A stretch of 64,000 bases of DNA from Stagnimonas aquatica. Its GTDB lineage: Bacteria; Pseudomonadota; Gammaproteobacteria; Nevskiales; Nevskiaceae. The notes under the pieces are model-generated. The model did not search any database, was not told the origin of the DNA, and saw nothing but the letters and a program-made list of their open reading frames with translations. Shown piece after piece: positions 31,204-42,611 of the stretch. The DNA is taken from contig NZ_RJVO01000009.1 of NCBI RefSeq assembly GCF_003730135.1, positions 1 to 64,000 of the forward strand, in the 5' to 3' direction. The number at the start of each line of letters is the position of its first letter. Within the stretch, counting starts at the first letter, position 1. A program made the position numbers and the translations under genes.

Positions 31204-33507
31204 TTACCAGCGCAGCGTGGCGGTCGCACCGAAGGTGCGCGGGTCGAGAAAGTAGGAGGGCGTGAGACTGCCGAAACCGGGGCCGAAGTCGATGAAGTTC
31301 ACCGGCTCGTCCTCGTCCAGGGCATTGCGCACCCACAGCGCCAGCTCGCCGCTGGCGGTCTTGCCCAGCTTCAGCTTGCCCAGCGCCAGCCGCGCGTTGA
31401 GCAGGCCGTGGGCGCTGACCTTGGTGTCGCCGGCCACTGGCGCCGCCGTGTTGGTGGCGGCAATCTGGTAGGGATAGGTGTAGTAGGCACTGGTGTAGGC
31501 GTAATCGACCAGGGCGCGCAGTTCACCGAAGGACAACCGCGCCAACTGCGCGTCGGCCACCAGGTTGAAGGTGCTCTGCGGCGCATGGACGAGCGCGCGA
31601 TTGTCGGCCTGGTTGGTCTCGACGCCGAGGTTGGGATCGAGGTCGATGAACTCATCGTACTTGCCGTGCAGCCAGGCGTAGTTGGCCTGCAGGCGCAGCG
31701 CCTTGATTGGCTGCACCACCGCCTCCAGCTCCAAGCCCTCGATGGTCGCCTTGCCGGCGTTGCGGATCACCGAGGCCGCCGCGCCCGAGGCGGTGAACAC
31801 CGACACCTGATAATCGTCGAGCTTGTTGTGGAAGATCGCGCCATTCAGTTGCGCCCGGCCACCGGCGAAACTGCTCTTGGCGCCCAGCTCCAAGGATTTG
31901 AGCTTTTCCGGCTTGAACGGCGTCTGGGTCTCGGCCACGTTCTGCGCCGGCGACAGCGTGGTGTCGCTGAACTCACCGTTGAAGCCGCCGCTCTTGAAGC
32001 CCTCGGCATAGCGGATGTAGGTGCTGAGCTGCTCGTTGAACTTCCAACTGGCGCTGACCGTCGGCGTAAAGGCATCGAAGGTCTTTTCGGCGGCCGTGCC
32101 TTCCGGAATGAAGTAGAAGAACGGCGCTGGCGCGGCGCCGGCAACACCGAAGGTGCGGGTCAGGCCCTTCTTTTCCGAGGTGTAGCGCAGGCCGGCGCTC
32201 AGGCTCAGCGGGTCCAGAACCTGGTAGTCCAACTGGCCGTAGACCGCGCGGGCATTGGTGCGGGTGCCGTAGCGGGAGTCGTAGTTGGCGTTGCCAGAGA
32301 AATAGGACTGCGGGTTGTTGGTATCGCCGTCGTCGCGGTAGTAGTACAGGCCGCCGACGTAGTTGAGCGCACCACGGCGGCCCACCCACTGCAGTTCCTG
32401 GGAGGCTTGGTCGAAGTTGGTCAGGCGCTCGGTCTGCGCGATGGCCAAGGGCGAACCGTCGTAGTCACCGCCGTCGTTATTGACCAATTGCCGGTAGGCG
32501 CTGATCGACTTCAGCGTGTCGTTGGTACCCAACTTGTAGCTGAGAGTCGCGGAGCCGCCCTTGACGATCACCTTCTGGTACTGCGGGCCGTTAACTGCTG
32601 CGGTTTCCTGCCGTTCCGTCGAGGCAAACGGAGAGAGCAAACCGAACAAGAGGCTCCCCCCAGGAGCCAGCGGGCTGAAGGCGCCAGTCGGCCGCAGCCG
32701 ATAGAGCTGACTGAAAGTGCCGTTCTGATTGATCGCCGAGCGGTCGTAGCGCAGCGCGGCCTGGAAGTCCTTGCTGAAGTCGATGTCGGCGGCGAAGCGG
32801 AAGCCGTTGCTGTGGCGGTCGTTCATTTCCGACACCGAGCTGCCCGCCTGGGTCTCGACCCAGCCGTCGCGCTGCTCCGAGCGCGCCGCGAAGGACAGCT
32901 TGGCGATGCCGAAGGCCGGCAGATCCACCGAGGCCTTGCGCACCCAGGCGCCGTAGTTGCCGACATCGGTGCTGACTTCGCCCCCCCATTCGCCGGTGGG
33001 CGGACGGGTCACCAGATTGATGGCGCCGCCGATGGTGTTGCGGCCGTAGAGCGTGCCCTGCGGGCCACGCAGCACTTCCACTCTTTGCAGATCGACGACA
33101 TCGAACACCGTGCCCTGCGATTTGCCGAGGTAGACGCCGTCGATGTAGATGCCCACCGCCGGATCCCAGTAGATCGCCGGATTGATCTCGGAGTTACCAC
33201 GGATGGCGATCTGCGAAATGCTGTCGTTGGAGGGCGAGCGGCTCACTTGCAGACCCGGCGCCAGCGCGCTGAGGTCGGCGACGTTGTCGATGCCGCGTGC
33301 CTGCAACTGCGCCTTGTTCATCGCGGTGATGGCAATCGGCACCTCCTGCAATTTTTCCTCGCGCTTCTGGGCGGTAACGGTGACCGTTTCCAGCACCGTG
33401 GAGCCGGATTCCGGCGCGGATTGGTTTGGCGCCTGGGCCTGGGCGGGGCCACACAGGGCCGAGACGGCGCTCAAGGACAGCCACACAAGACGGGGCTTGC
33501 GACGCAT
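31204..33507 (-). CDS. TonB-dependent outer membrane receptor
   Basis: This 767-residue protein has the start MRRKPRLVWLSLSAVSALCG, with AGGAGA ahead of it. A signal peptide is followed by a TonB-box region and a plug (ETVTVTAQKREEKLQEVPI and GIDNVADLSALAPGLQV). The rest is a 22-stranded barrel pattern ending in aromatic TLRW. It is of the CirA/Fiu or xenobiotic-uptake type. Adjacent degradation enzymes suggest it imports a growth substrate, for example a steroid-like compound or a siderophore. Which one is unknown. Confidence 0.9.
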   Translation of the reverse strand: MRRKPRLVWLSLSAVSALCGPAQAQAPNQSAPESGSTVLETVTVTAQKREEKLQEVPIAITAMNKAQLQARGIDNVADLSALAPGLQVSRSPSNDSISQIAIRGNSEINPAIYWDPAVGIYIDGVYLGKSQGTVFDVVDLQRVEVLRGPQGTLYGRNTIGGAINLVTRPPTGEWGGEVSTDVGNYGAWVRKASVDLPAFGIAKLSFAARSEQRDGWVETQAGSSVSEMNDRHSNGFRFAADIDFSKDFQAALRYDRSAINQNGTFSQLYRLRPTGAFSPLAPGGSLLFGLLSPFASTERQETAAVNGPQYQKVIVKGGSATLSYKLGTNDTLKSISAYRQLVNNDGGDYDGSPLAIAQTERLTNFDQASQELQWVGRRGALNYVGGLYYYRDDGDTNNPQSYFSGNANYDSRYGTRTNARAVYGQLDYQVLDPLSLSAGLRYTSEKKGLTRTFGVAGAAPAPFFYFIPEGTAAEKTFDAFTPTVSASWKFNEQLSTYIRYAEGFKSGGFNGEFSDTTLSPAQNVAETQTPFKPEKLKSLELGAKSSFAGGRAQLNGAIFHNKLDDYQVSVFTASGAAASVIRNAGKATIEGLELEAVVQPIKALRLQANYAWLHGKYDEFIDLDPNLGVETNQADNRALVHAPQSTFNLVADAQLARLSFGELRALVDYAYTSAYYTYPYQIAATNTAAPVAGDTKVSAHGLLNARLALGKLKLGKTASGELALWVRNALDEDEPVNFIDFGPGFGSLTPSYFLDPRTFGATATLRW

Positions 33508-33680
33508 GCTTCTTCTCCTCTGCACGTGGTACCGCTGTTTTTTTTGGCCATTGCTTGCGAATGGCTCCAAACCCACGATAGGCAGGGGTCTGCGGCGCTT
33601 CGTCGTCCGCATGGATTAGGGCCGGCTTCGCGCCCCCTGTGCCGGCGGCGGCGCAGGCTCTGGCGCGGCGGCGTGGCGAA

Positions 33681-34709
33681 TCAGGTGGCCGGGGTCCGGC
33701 TCCGCAGCCGCGCCAGGAAACCCATCAGCCGTCCGGCGACGCTCGCCTCTTCCGGGGCTTTCACCGGCTGCACCACATGCCGCTGCGCTAGCTTGGGCGC
33801 GGCTTTCAGCGCCCGGTGATGCTTGAGCGCCGAAGCCAGGTTCATCGCCAGCGGGCCCTTGCGGATCGGTTTGGGCAGCAGACGGAACACCTGGCCCTCG
33901 TTGATGAGGCCCACCAGGGTGCCGATGTCCTGGAACGGCGTCAGCACCATGCTCACCACCTCCGGGTGCTGGGCCTTGAGCGCCTTGAGCACGCCGGTGA
34001 GTCGTTCGCCGCCAACTTCCAGCTCCGACACCACCACGCCCACCGGCTCGCGCTCCAGCAGGGCGAAGGCCTCGTCCAGGCTGCGCGCCCAGAGCACCGG
34101 CTGGCTGGGGCCGACCAGCTCCTGCACCACGCGCGGCACCTCGGCGTCGTCATCGAGCACCAGGATGCGTTCACTGGCCATGGGTGCGACGAAGCTGCCG
34201 GTGCCGGTGAACAACTGCTGGCTGCTGGGCGCGGATAGCGGCGGCGCTTCCAGCAGCGGCGCCGGCGGCGCGTCGAAGGAGGCGCGGGCGATCTGCGCCG
34301 CCTGGGCGACGGTCGAGCGGATCTCGTTGGCGTCCCAGGGCTTGTTGAGAAAGCGGAAGATCTCGCCCTCGTTCACCGAGTCCACCACCGCGTCCAGCTC
34401 GGAATAGCCGGTGAGCAGCAGGCGCATGGTGTGCGGGCTTTTCTCCTTGACCTGCCGCAGCAGATCGGCACCGCGCATGATCGGCATCTTCTGGTCGGAA
34501 ACGATCACATGCACGCGCTCGTTCTCGACAATGCGCAGCGCCTCGTGGGCGTCGGTGGTGACGCGCACCTCGTATTGCAGGCGGAACAGCATCGCCAGCG
34601 AACGCAGGATGCGTTCCTCGTCGTCGACCAGCAGCACGGTGGGGCGGAAGTGCGGCAGGCCGATCACCGCGCGGCCGGCGCCGGTCCCGGGGGATTCCGC
34701 GTCGTTCAT
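33681..34709 (-). CDS. Response regulator with two receiver domains
   Basis: This 342-residue protein starts MNDAESPGTG; a longer frame overlaps the kinase gene. The first receiver (residues 24-135) has Asp29/Asp30, the phosphorylated Asp72 in VIVSDQKMP, and KPW near 124. The second (182-284) has VLDDDAE but Glu229 in VVVSELEVGG where the phospho-acceptor Asp belongs, and PKPIRK. There is no DNA-binding or output domain, so it acts by binding other proteins. It overlaps the kinase stop by 4 nt (ATGA), so the pair is one operon. Confidence 0.85.
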   Translation of the reverse strand: MNDAESPGTGAGRAVIGLPHFRPTVLLVDDEERILRSLAMLFRLQYEVRVTTDAHEALRIVENERVHVIVSDQKMPIMRGADLLRQVKEKSPHTMRLLLTGYSELDAVVDSVNEGEIFRFLNKPWDANEIRSTVAQAAQIARASFDAPPAPLLEAPPLSAPSSQQLFTGTGSFVAPMASERILVLDDDAEVPRVVQELVGPSQPVLWARSLDEAFALLEREPVGVVVSELEVGGERLTGVLKALKAQHPEVVSMVLTPFQDIGTLVGLINEGQVFRLLPKPIRKGPLAMNLASALKHHRALKAAPKLAQRHVVQPVKAPEEASVAGRLMGFLARLRSRTPAT

Positions 34710-36040
34710 GCCGCCTCCTCGACCACACGGGTGGTGCCGCCACGGACCGAGACCTTGGCCGGAAGCGCCAGGGTGAAGCAGCTGCCGTGACCCACTTCGG
34801 AGCGCACGCTCAGGCTGCCGCCGTGCGCCTGGGCGATCTGGAAGCTGATCGACAGGCCCAGACCGGTGCCCTCGCCCACCGGCTTGGTGGTGAAGAAGGG
34901 ATCGAACACCCGCTGAAGGTGTTCCGGCGCGATGCCCTTGCCGTTGTCGGCGACGCTCAGGTAGAGCTGCCCGCCCTCGCTCCAACTGGTGATGACAATG
35001 CGGCCCTGCTCGTGCGGAATCGCCTGCGCGGCATTGGTGACGAGGTTGAGCAGCACCTGATTGATCTGCGAGGCGGCGCCGCGCAGCAGCGGCAGGCCCG
35101 GCGCCAGTTGCTTGACCACCTGCACGCGGCCCTTGAGCACGCTGTTGGCAATCACCAGGGTCTGCTCGACGCAGTCGTTGAGCGCGACATCGGCGCTGTG
35201 CGCGGAATCCAGGCGCGAGAAGTTGCGCAGGTTGATGACCAGATCGCGGATCTGATCGACGCCGAACAGGGTGTCGCCGAACAAGGCCTCGGCATCGGCC
35301 AGGAGGCCACTGCCACGCAACTGCTGGTCGAGCAGGCCGACCTGTTCGAGCTTGGCGGCCAGCGCGCTTTCTTCCACCGCCGGGTCGGCGAGCAGTTGGC
35401 TCAGTGCCTCGTGCTCGGCCAGCGCCTCGTTGAGTTGCAGGAACACGCCCTGGAGCATCTCGACGTTGTTGCGCACATAGCCCAGCGGCGTGTTGATCTC
35501 GTGCGCGACGCCCGCGACCATCTGGCCCAGCGAGGCCATCTTCTCGCTCTGCACCAGCGCCGCCTGCGAGGATTGCAGGCGGCGGTAGGCCTCGGCGGTG
35601 GCGGCGGCTTCCTGCGCCAGCCGCAACTGCATGGCCGAGAGCAGATCCATGACCACGCCCATGCCGATGTAGCGGCCTTCATGGGTGATGAGGAAATCCT
35701 CGGTGATCGGCGCCGAGAGCTGCGCCGACACCGCCTGCGCCGCCTCGTCGAGGCCGGTGTCGTATTCCACCACCAGCGGCTCGGCGTTCATGAACCGCGC
35801 CACCGGCTTGCGGCCGTGGATCTCGCGGCCGAAGCGGGTGAGGAAGATTTCGTTGAAGCGATGCCGGCTGATGGTGCCCACCGGCCGCCCTTCATCCACC
35901 ACCGGCAGGCACAGCAACTGCGCGTAGCCGGCTTCGAGAATGCGGTCGGCGGCGTCGCTGACGGTGGTGCTGGAACTGATCGGTTCGACCGTGCGGCGCA
36001 GACTCAGTATCTGCGCCGACGTGGTGGACGTGGCGTCCAT
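34706..36040 (-). CDS. Histidine kinase with CBS domain pair
   Basis: This 444-residue protein has a CBS pair in the N-terminal 130 residues (PISSSTTVSDAADRILEAGY, VGTISRH and YDTGLDEAAQAVS) in place of transmembrane helices, so the kinase is cytoplasmic and senses a ligand such as adenine nucleotides. His180 in GVAHEINTPLGYVRN is the phosphorylation site. The ATPase domain has NAAQAIP, DNGKGIAPEHLQ and GTGLGLSIS. It is coupled to a two-receiver regulator. The stimulus is unknown. Confidence 0.9.
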   Translation of the reverse strand: MDATSTTSAQILSLRRTVEPISSSTTVSDAADRILEAGYAQLLCLPVVDEGRPVGTISRHRFNEIFLTRFGREIHGRKPVARFMNAEPLVVEYDTGLDEAAQAVSAQLSAPITEDFLITHEGRYIGMGVVMDLLSAMQLRLAQEAAATAEAYRRLQSSQAALVQSEKMASLGQMVAGVAHEINTPLGYVRNNVEMLQGVFLQLNEALAEHEALSQLLADPAVEESALAAKLEQVGLLDQQLRGSGLLADAEALFGDTLFGVDQIRDLVINLRNFSRLDSAHSADVALNDCVEQTLVIANSVLKGRVQVVKQLAPGLPLLRGAASQINQVLLNLVTNAAQAIPHEQGRIVITSWSEGGQLYLSVADNGKGIAPEHLQRVFDPFFTTKPVGEGTGLGLSISFQIAQAHGGSLSVRSEVGHGSCFTLALPAKVSVRGGTTRVVEEAA

Positions 36041-36149
36041 GGAAAGTCCCCGGATTTTTCAGCGCCTGAGCCTAGGCGCCGAACGTGACAGGGCAGTTTC
36101 CGATTGATGACGCGCCGCTCACGCCGGGCGTTCCGGCGCCGTTACCGGG

Positions 36150-36920
36150 CTAACCGCCGAACAGGCGGGCGTGCAGCAGGCCCAGATACTCCTTGAACAG
36201 CGTGCGGCTGACGTTGAGCGCCTCGGTGTTGGGCAGCCAGGCCATGCCCGGAAAATGGCCTTCGGAGATTTCCACCGGATCGCAGGCGGCGGGGATGAAC
36301 TCGATGTCCAGGCCCTCGCGCTGCGCGGCGGCGCGGAAGTTCACCAGCGCTCTCGGCAGATGCCAGCCGGAGCTGAGCAGCAGCACCCGCCGCGCGCCCA
36401 GTTCACGCAACAGCGGCAGGCTGTACAGCGCGTTCTCGCGAGTGGTGCGGCTGCGCGGCTCCACGACCAGGGCGGGCGCCGGCACGCCCCAGCGTTGCAG
36501 CAGCAGCGCGCCGTCTTCGGCCTCCACCGGGCGCTGGCCGGAGAACGAGCCGCCGGAGTACAGGATGCGCGGCGCCTTGCCGGCGGCGTAAAGATCGCGC
36601 GCGAACACCAGCCGGTCGCCGGCGGCGGTCAGATTGGTCTGTGCGCGCCAGCCAGGGATGGCCGGCCCCAGGGCGCCGCCGAGCAGCAGGATCACGTCGG
36701 CCTGCGCGGTCTGCTCGGCGGTCAGCAGCGGCTGCTGGCGCTCCAGGCTCGCCGCCAGCTGCGACGCCGCCCAGGGCGTGCTCCACAGCCATAGCCAGAG
36801 CAGCGCCAGCAGCACCAGCCAGCGCCGCGCCAGCAGCAGGCCGAGCGCGATCAGCAGGCAGGCGCTGCCCAGCGGAGTCGCCAGCGCCGTACACCACTTC
36901 AGAAACAGGGCGAAGTCCAT
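36150..36920 (-). CDS. YdcF-family protein (DUF218)
   Basis: This 256-residue protein has two hydrophobic helices at the N-terminus (SACLLIALGLLLARRW and LVLLALLWLWLW) and a C-terminal DUF218 domain with VILLLGGALG, ILYSGGSF and VLLLSSGWHLPR. DUF218 proteins act in envelope metabolism, and ElyC-type members affect peptidoglycan precursors. It is followed by ubiB on the same strand, 9 nt away. Confidence 0.8.
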   Translation of the reverse strand: MDFALFLKWCTALATPLGSACLLIALGLLLARRWLVLLALLWLWLWSTPWAASQLAASLERQQPLLTAEQTAQADVILLLGGALGPAIPGWRAQTNLTAAGDRLVFARDLYAAGKAPRILYSGGSFSGQRPVEAEDGALLLQRWGVPAPALVVEPRSRTTRENALYSLPLLRELGARRVLLLSSGWHLPRALVNFRAAAQREGLDIEFIPAACDPVEISEGHFPGMAWLPNTEALNVSRTLFKEYLGLLHARLFGG

Positions 36921-36929
36921 CGCAGGGCT

Positions 36930-38525
36930 TCAGCGCGCGCGCCAGAGACCCAGCAGGGCGCAGCCGCCCAAGAGCCAGCTCGCCCAGGGCAAGCCCCAGA
37001 CGTGCTGCGAGGAGGGCGTGGCGCCGTAGAGCAGCACCGCCGCGATCAGCGCGCCCACCGCCCACAAGAGGGCGCGGGTCTGGCGCTGGCTGGCGAGCAG
37101 CTCGCGGCGCAGCGCGGCGAACTCGCGGTTGGACACGCCGCCGCCCAGCGACTCGCCCTTCTCCAGCCGCTTGAGCGCGTTTTCCGCCAGCAGCGGCAGG
37201 GTCTCGGCCAGGGCCGGCGCCTGGTTCTTCAGGCGGTTGAAGGCGGTGGAGGGCGCCAGGCGCTTACGCATCCAGTCCTCCATGATCGGCTTGGCGGTCT
37301 TCCAGAGATCGAGGTCGGGATAGAGCTGGCGTCCCAGGCCCTCGACCTGCAACAGCGTCTTCTGTAGCAACACCAACTGCGGCTGCACCTGGTACTTGAA
37401 GCGGCGCGCGATCTGGAACAGCCGCAGCAGGAAGTAGCCGAAGGAAATGTCCTTGATGGGCTTGCCGAAGATCGGCTCGCAGACCGTGCGGATCGCCGAC
37501 TCGAAGTCCTCGACGCGGGTGCCTTCGGGGATCCAGCCGCTCTCGACATGCAGCTCGGCGATGCGCTTGTAGTCGCGGTTGAAGAAGGCGAGGAAGTTCT
37601 CGGCGAGGTAGCGCTGATCCTGGCCGGTGAGCTGGCCGACGATGCCGAAGTCCAGCGCCAGATAGCTCGGCCGACGCGGGTTGCTGATGTCCACGAAGAT
37701 GTTGCCGGGGTGCATGTCGGCGTGAAAGAAATTGTCGCGGAACACCTGCTTGAAGAAGATCTCCACGCCACGCTCGGCGAGCACCGAGAAGTCCACGCCC
37801 TGGCTACGGAAATGCTCCAGCTCGCGCACCGAATGGCCGTAGAGGCGTTCCATGGTCAGCACCCGGGTGCGGGTGTGGTCCCAGAACACCAGCGGGTGGT
37901 AGATCAGCTCCGAGCCCAGCCAGTTGCGGCGCAGCTGCGCGGCGTTGGCGCCCTCGCGCATCAGGTCCAGCTCGTCGTAGACGGTCTTCTCGTACTCGCC
38001 GACGATGGCCACCGGGCAGAGCCGATGGCCTTCCGGGTGCAAGCGCTCGACCAGCCCGGCCAGAGCACGCAGCAGCGCCATGTCCTTGGCGATGGTGGTT
38101 TCGATGCCGGGGCGGATCACCTTCACGCACACCTCGATGCCGCCCTCGCCATGCAGCTTGGCGGTGTGCACCTGCGCCACCGAGGCGGAGGCCAGCGGCT
38201 CGTCGTCGAAGCGCTCGTACAGTTCGCTGATCGGCTTGCCGAGTTCCGCTTCAATCAAGCGGCGCGCCTCGGCGCTGGAGAACGGCGGCACCCGGTCCTG
38301 CAGCTTGGCGAGTTCCATCGCCACGTCGGGCGGCAGCACATCGGGCCGGGTCGAGAGCGCCTGGCCGAACTTGATGAACACCGTGCCCAGTTCCTGCAAG
38401 GCCAGGCGCAGGCGCTCGCCGCGCGGACGCGGGTCCTTGGCGGGCTTGCCGGTCCAGAACTCCTGCAGCCGGTAGCGGCGGATCACTGCGTGGATGCGCC
38501 AGAGGCGGGCGCTGGCGACGATCAT
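36930..38525 (-). CDS. ubiB: Ubiquinone biosynthesis kinase-like protein UbiB
   Basis: This 531-residue protein has the ABC1/ADCK signature KFGQALSTRPDVLPPDVAME and further kinase-like motifs (VCVKVIRPGIE, HADMHPGNIF, DFGIVGQLTG). Two hydrophobic helices end the protein (LLWAVGALIAAVLLYGA and LPWASWLLGGCALLG). It is needed for ubiquinone synthesis, probably via ATP-driven handling of lipid precursors. It overlaps ubiJ by 4 nt and forms the ubiE-ubiJ-ubiB operon. Confidence 0.95.
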   Translation of the reverse strand: MIVASARLWRIHAVIRRYRLQEFWTGKPAKDPRPRGERLRLALQELGTVFIKFGQALSTRPDVLPPDVAMELAKLQDRVPPFSSAEARRLIEAELGKPISELYERFDDEPLASASVAQVHTAKLHGEGGIEVCVKVIRPGIETTIAKDMALLRALAGLVERLHPEGHRLCPVAIVGEYEKTVYDELDLMREGANAAQLRRNWLGSELIYHPLVFWDHTRTRVLTMERLYGHSVRELEHFRSQGVDFSVLAERGVEIFFKQVFRDNFFHADMHPGNIFVDISNPRRPSYLALDFGIVGQLTGQDQRYLAENFLAFFNRDYKRIAELHVESGWIPEGTRVEDFESAIRTVCEPIFGKPIKDISFGYFLLRLFQIARRFKYQVQPQLVLLQKTLLQVEGLGRQLYPDLDLWKTAKPIMEDWMRKRLAPSTAFNRLKNQAPALAETLPLLAENALKRLEKGESLGGGVSNREFAALRRELLASQRQTRALLWAVGALIAAVLLYGATPSSQHVWGLPWASWLLGGCALLGLWRAR

Positions 38526-39148
38526 GCCCTCTGCTCCGGTGCTGCCGGGGCTTCCAGCCGGCGCAGGCGCGCCTCCAGGCGCTCGACATCGTCACGCAGG
38601 GTATCGACCGCTTCCATCCATTCCTCGACATCAATCTTGCGCGCGAGGTCGCGGGTTTCCTCGCGCAGGTATTCGGCGGTGTCCAGGCTCAAGGTAGCGG
38701 CGCTGCGCCGGCCCCAGCCGAACAATTCCTTGAAGCCGCCGACCAGACGCTGCGCGGCGCCGTCGCCGACATAGCGGGCGACCACTTCGGCGGGGTCGAA
38801 GCCGACCCGCGCCAGCAGACGGTTGAAGCGGTGCAGCAGCTCGGCGTCGCCGTCCACCACCACGCCGGCCGGCAGCGTGGTTTCGCCACGCGCGGCCTGC
38901 GCCGCCAGCCGGCCGAGGCTGATCGCGCCGCCTTTCAGATGCACGTCGGCGGTGCGCGGAGACTCCGGGCTCACCCGCACGCCTTCGGGGCTGCATTCCA
39001 GGTACAGGGTCCAGTCCAGACCCTCGACGGTGAGCGCCAGCACACGGCGATCCAGGCGGGCGAAATCGGCGAGCACTTCCGGCTCCAGCCGGAGCGTGCG
39101 ATTGAGCGCGACCTCGACGGTCGCGCAGACCAGGGCGGGAGTAGCCAC
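38522..39148 (-). CDS. ubiJ: Ubiquinone biosynthesis accessory factor UbiJ
   Basis: This 208-residue protein has a GTG start, 5 nt after the ubiE stop. A sterol-carrier SCP2-like domain occupies the N-terminal half (DWTLYLECSPEGVRVSP, then DVHLKGGAISLGRLA), and a coiled coil ends the protein (VDTLRDDVERLEARLRRLE). UbiJ binds ubiquinone intermediates together with UbiK to organise the Ubi metabolon. A longer open frame that runs through the ubiE region was rejected. Confidence 0.9.
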   Translation of the reverse strand: MATPALVCATVEVALNRTLRLEPEVLADFARLDRRVLALTVEGLDWTLYLECSPEGVRVSPESPRTADVHLKGGAISLGRLAAQAARGETTLPAGVVVDGDAELLHRFNRLLARVGFDPAEVVARYVGDGAAQRLVGGFKELFGWGRRSAATLSLDTAEYLREETRDLARKIDVEEWMEAVDTLRDDVERLEARLRRLEAPAAPEQRA

Positions 39149-39153
39149 GAAGC

Positions 39154-39933
39154 TCAGTCCAGCTTGAAGCCGCGATGCACCGCGACGATGCCGCCCGTGA
39201 GGTTGTAGACCTGCACCCGCGACAGGCCGGCGTTCTCCATCATGCCCTTGAGCGTTGCCTGGTCCGGGTGCATGCGGATCGACTCGGCGAGGTAGCGGTA
39301 GCTGTCGGCGTCGTTGGCGACCAGCTTGCCCATCAAGGGCAGCAGCTTGAAGGAATACTGGTCGTAGACCTTGGCCAGCGGCTCCAGCACGGGCTTGGAG
39401 AACTCCAGCACCATCAGTCGCCCGCCCGGCTTCAGGCAGCGGGTCATGGAGCGTAGCGCGGCGTCCTTGTCGGTGACGTTGCGCAGGCCAAAACCAATGG
39501 TGATGAGGTCGAAGGTGTCGTCGGCGAAGGGCAGCTTCTCGGCATTGGCCTGCACCGCCGGCACCGTCACCAGGCCGGCGTCGGCGAGCCGGTTGCGGCC
39601 CTCGCCCAACATGGCGGCATTGATGTCGGAGAGGATGGACAGGCCCTTGGGGCCGACCGCCTTGGCGAACTCGCGGGTGAGATCGCCAGTGCCGCCGGCG
39701 ACATCGAGCACCTTCTCGCCGGCGCGCACGCCGGCGAGGTCGATGACGAAGCGCTTCCACAGCCGGTGCACGCCGAACGACATCAGGTCGTTCATCAGGT
39801 CGTACTTGCTGGCCACCGAGCTGAACACGCTGGCGACGCGCCGCTGCTTTTCCTGCACCGGCACCTGGGAGAACCCGAAGTGCGTGGTCGCCCCGCTCTG
39901 GGGCTCGGTCTTGGGGTCTTCGGGACGGCTCAC
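39154..39933 (-). CDS. ubiE: Ubiquinone/menaquinone methyltransferase UbiE
   Basis: This 259-residue protein has UbiE motifs [18 protein letters not shown], the SAM-binding [10 protein letters not shown] and [10 protein letters not shown]. It C-methylates demethylmenaquinol or the ubiquinone intermediate. The length is close to the family norm. It is the first gene of ubiE-ubiJ-ubiB. Confidence 0.95.
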   Translation of the reverse strand: MSRPEDPKTEPQSGATTHFGFSQVPVQEKQRRVASVFSSVASKYDLMNDLMSFGVHRLWKRFVIDLAGVRAGEKVLDVAGGTGDLTREFAKAVGPKGLSILSDINAAMLGEGRNRLADAGLVTVPAVQANAEKLPFADDTFDLITIGFGLRNVTDKDAALRSMTRCLKPGGRLMVLEFSKPVLEPLAKVYDQYSFKLLPLMGKLVANDADSYRYLAESIRMHPDQATLKGMMENAGLSRVQVYNLTGGIVAVHRGFKLD

Positions 39934-39964
39934 GGCGGCTGGGAATCGGGCGTAGGGGGCGCTT

Positions 39965-41458
<1,494 letters not shown>

Positions 41459-41608
41459 CGGTACTCCTCGCAGATGGTGATATCGCCGTGCCCGGTCCGG
41501 CCAGGCCGGCCTTTGGGCAGGATTTTTGCAGACTTGTCGGCAGATTCCGGCGAAGATTCCGCATTGCCGCAGTTCAGCATCCCATAACAAGGCTTCTCAG
41601 GCTCGCTC

Positions 41609-42589
41609 ATGCCCACCAGTGCCCAGCACCACCTCCTGCCTGACGGCCAGCGCGCCTGGGTGTACGCCTGGGAGTGCGCGCACCGGCCCAAGGGCGTGGT
41701 GCAGATCGTCCATGGCATGGCCGAGCACGGCGGCCGCTACGCGCGACTGGCGGCCCTGCTCAATGCCAAGGGCTTCGCGGTCTACGCCCAGGACCTGCCC
41801 GGCCACGGCCAGACCGCGCCCGACACTGCCTCGCTGGGCCACTTCGGGGCCGGCTCGGAGTGGGGCACGGCGCTGGCGGCAATCAATGGCGTGCGCGCGC
41901 TGATCGAGCGCGAGCAGCCGGGCGTACCGCTGTTCCTGCTCGGCCACAGCATGGGCAGCTTCCTGACCCAGCACTATCTGGTGGAGCACGGCGAGGGCCT
42001 GGCCGGCGCCATCCTCTCGGCGACCAGCGCCAGCATGGGTCCGCTGCGCGCACTGGGCGAACGGCTGATGCGCGCCGAGGCCAAGCTGCTCGGCGCCGAC
42101 CACCGCAGTGCGCTCGCGGAGCTGATGACCTTCAAGGATTTCAACCGCAAGTTCCGGCCCACCCGCACCGGCTCCGACTGGCTGTCGCGCGATCCCGCCG
42201 AGGTCGATGCCTATGTCGCCGACCCTTATTGCGGTTTCCGTTGCAGCGCCTCGCTGTGGGCCGAGCTGCTGCACGCCGGCAAGCTGCTGACCGCGCCCGA
42301 GCGGCTGGTGCGGGTGCCCAATGCCCTGCCGGTGCTGCTGCTGGCCGGCAGCGAGGACCCGGTGTGCCAGAACGGCCTGGGCAGTCACCAGCTCGCCAGC
42401 GCCTACCGCATGGCCGGCCTGGAGTTCATCGAGATCAAGGTCTATCCGGGCGCGCGCCACGAGCTGCTCAACGAGACCTGCCGCGACGAGGTCAGTCAGG
42501 ATCTGCTCGAATGGCTGCTGAGCCGGATTGCCCTGAAGGTGGTCGGTATCGACGACGAGGCGCCGAGGCTGCCCAGCGTCGAAGCCTGA
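41609..42589 (+). CDS. Alpha/beta hydrolase, monoacylglycerol lipase-like
   Basis: This 326-residue protein has the nucleophile elbow LLGHSMGSF with Ser114, the oxyanion part IVHGMAEHGGRY and DLPGHGQT. This set matches lysophospholipase L2 / monoacylglycerol lipases. The catalytic Asp and His fit LLAGSEDPV and YPGARHELLNE. No signal peptide is visible. It may act on membrane lipids or provide glycerol for the adjacent glpK. Confidence 0.85.
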   Translation: MPTSAQHHLLPDGQRAWVYAWECAHRPKGVVQIVHGMAEHGGRYARLAALLNAKGFAVYAQDLPGHGQTAPDTASLGHFGAGSEWGTALAAINGVRALIEREQPGVPLFLLGHSMGSFLTQHYLVEHGEGLAGAILSATSASMGPLRALGERLMRAEAKLLGADHRSALAELMTFKDFNRKFRPTRTGSDWLSRDPAEVDAYVADPYCGFRCSASLWAELLHAGKLLTAPERLVRVPNALPVLLLAGSEDPVCQNGLGSHQLASAYRMAGLEFIEIKVYPGARHELLNETCRDEVSQDLLEWLLSRIALKVVGIDDEAPRLPSVEA

Positions 42590-42611
42590 GGGCCTGCGCC
42601 GGCGCGGCCGC

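Noticed and set aside
31408-33819. Very long open frame antisense to the TonB receptor
   Set aside because: High GC content keeps antisense frames open. No domain matches, while the opposite strand encodes a clear receptor.
38522-39760. Long frame that would fuse ubiJ with upstream sequence
   Set aside because: It reads through ubiE in the wrong frame. The GTG at 39148 gives the normal ubiJ start.
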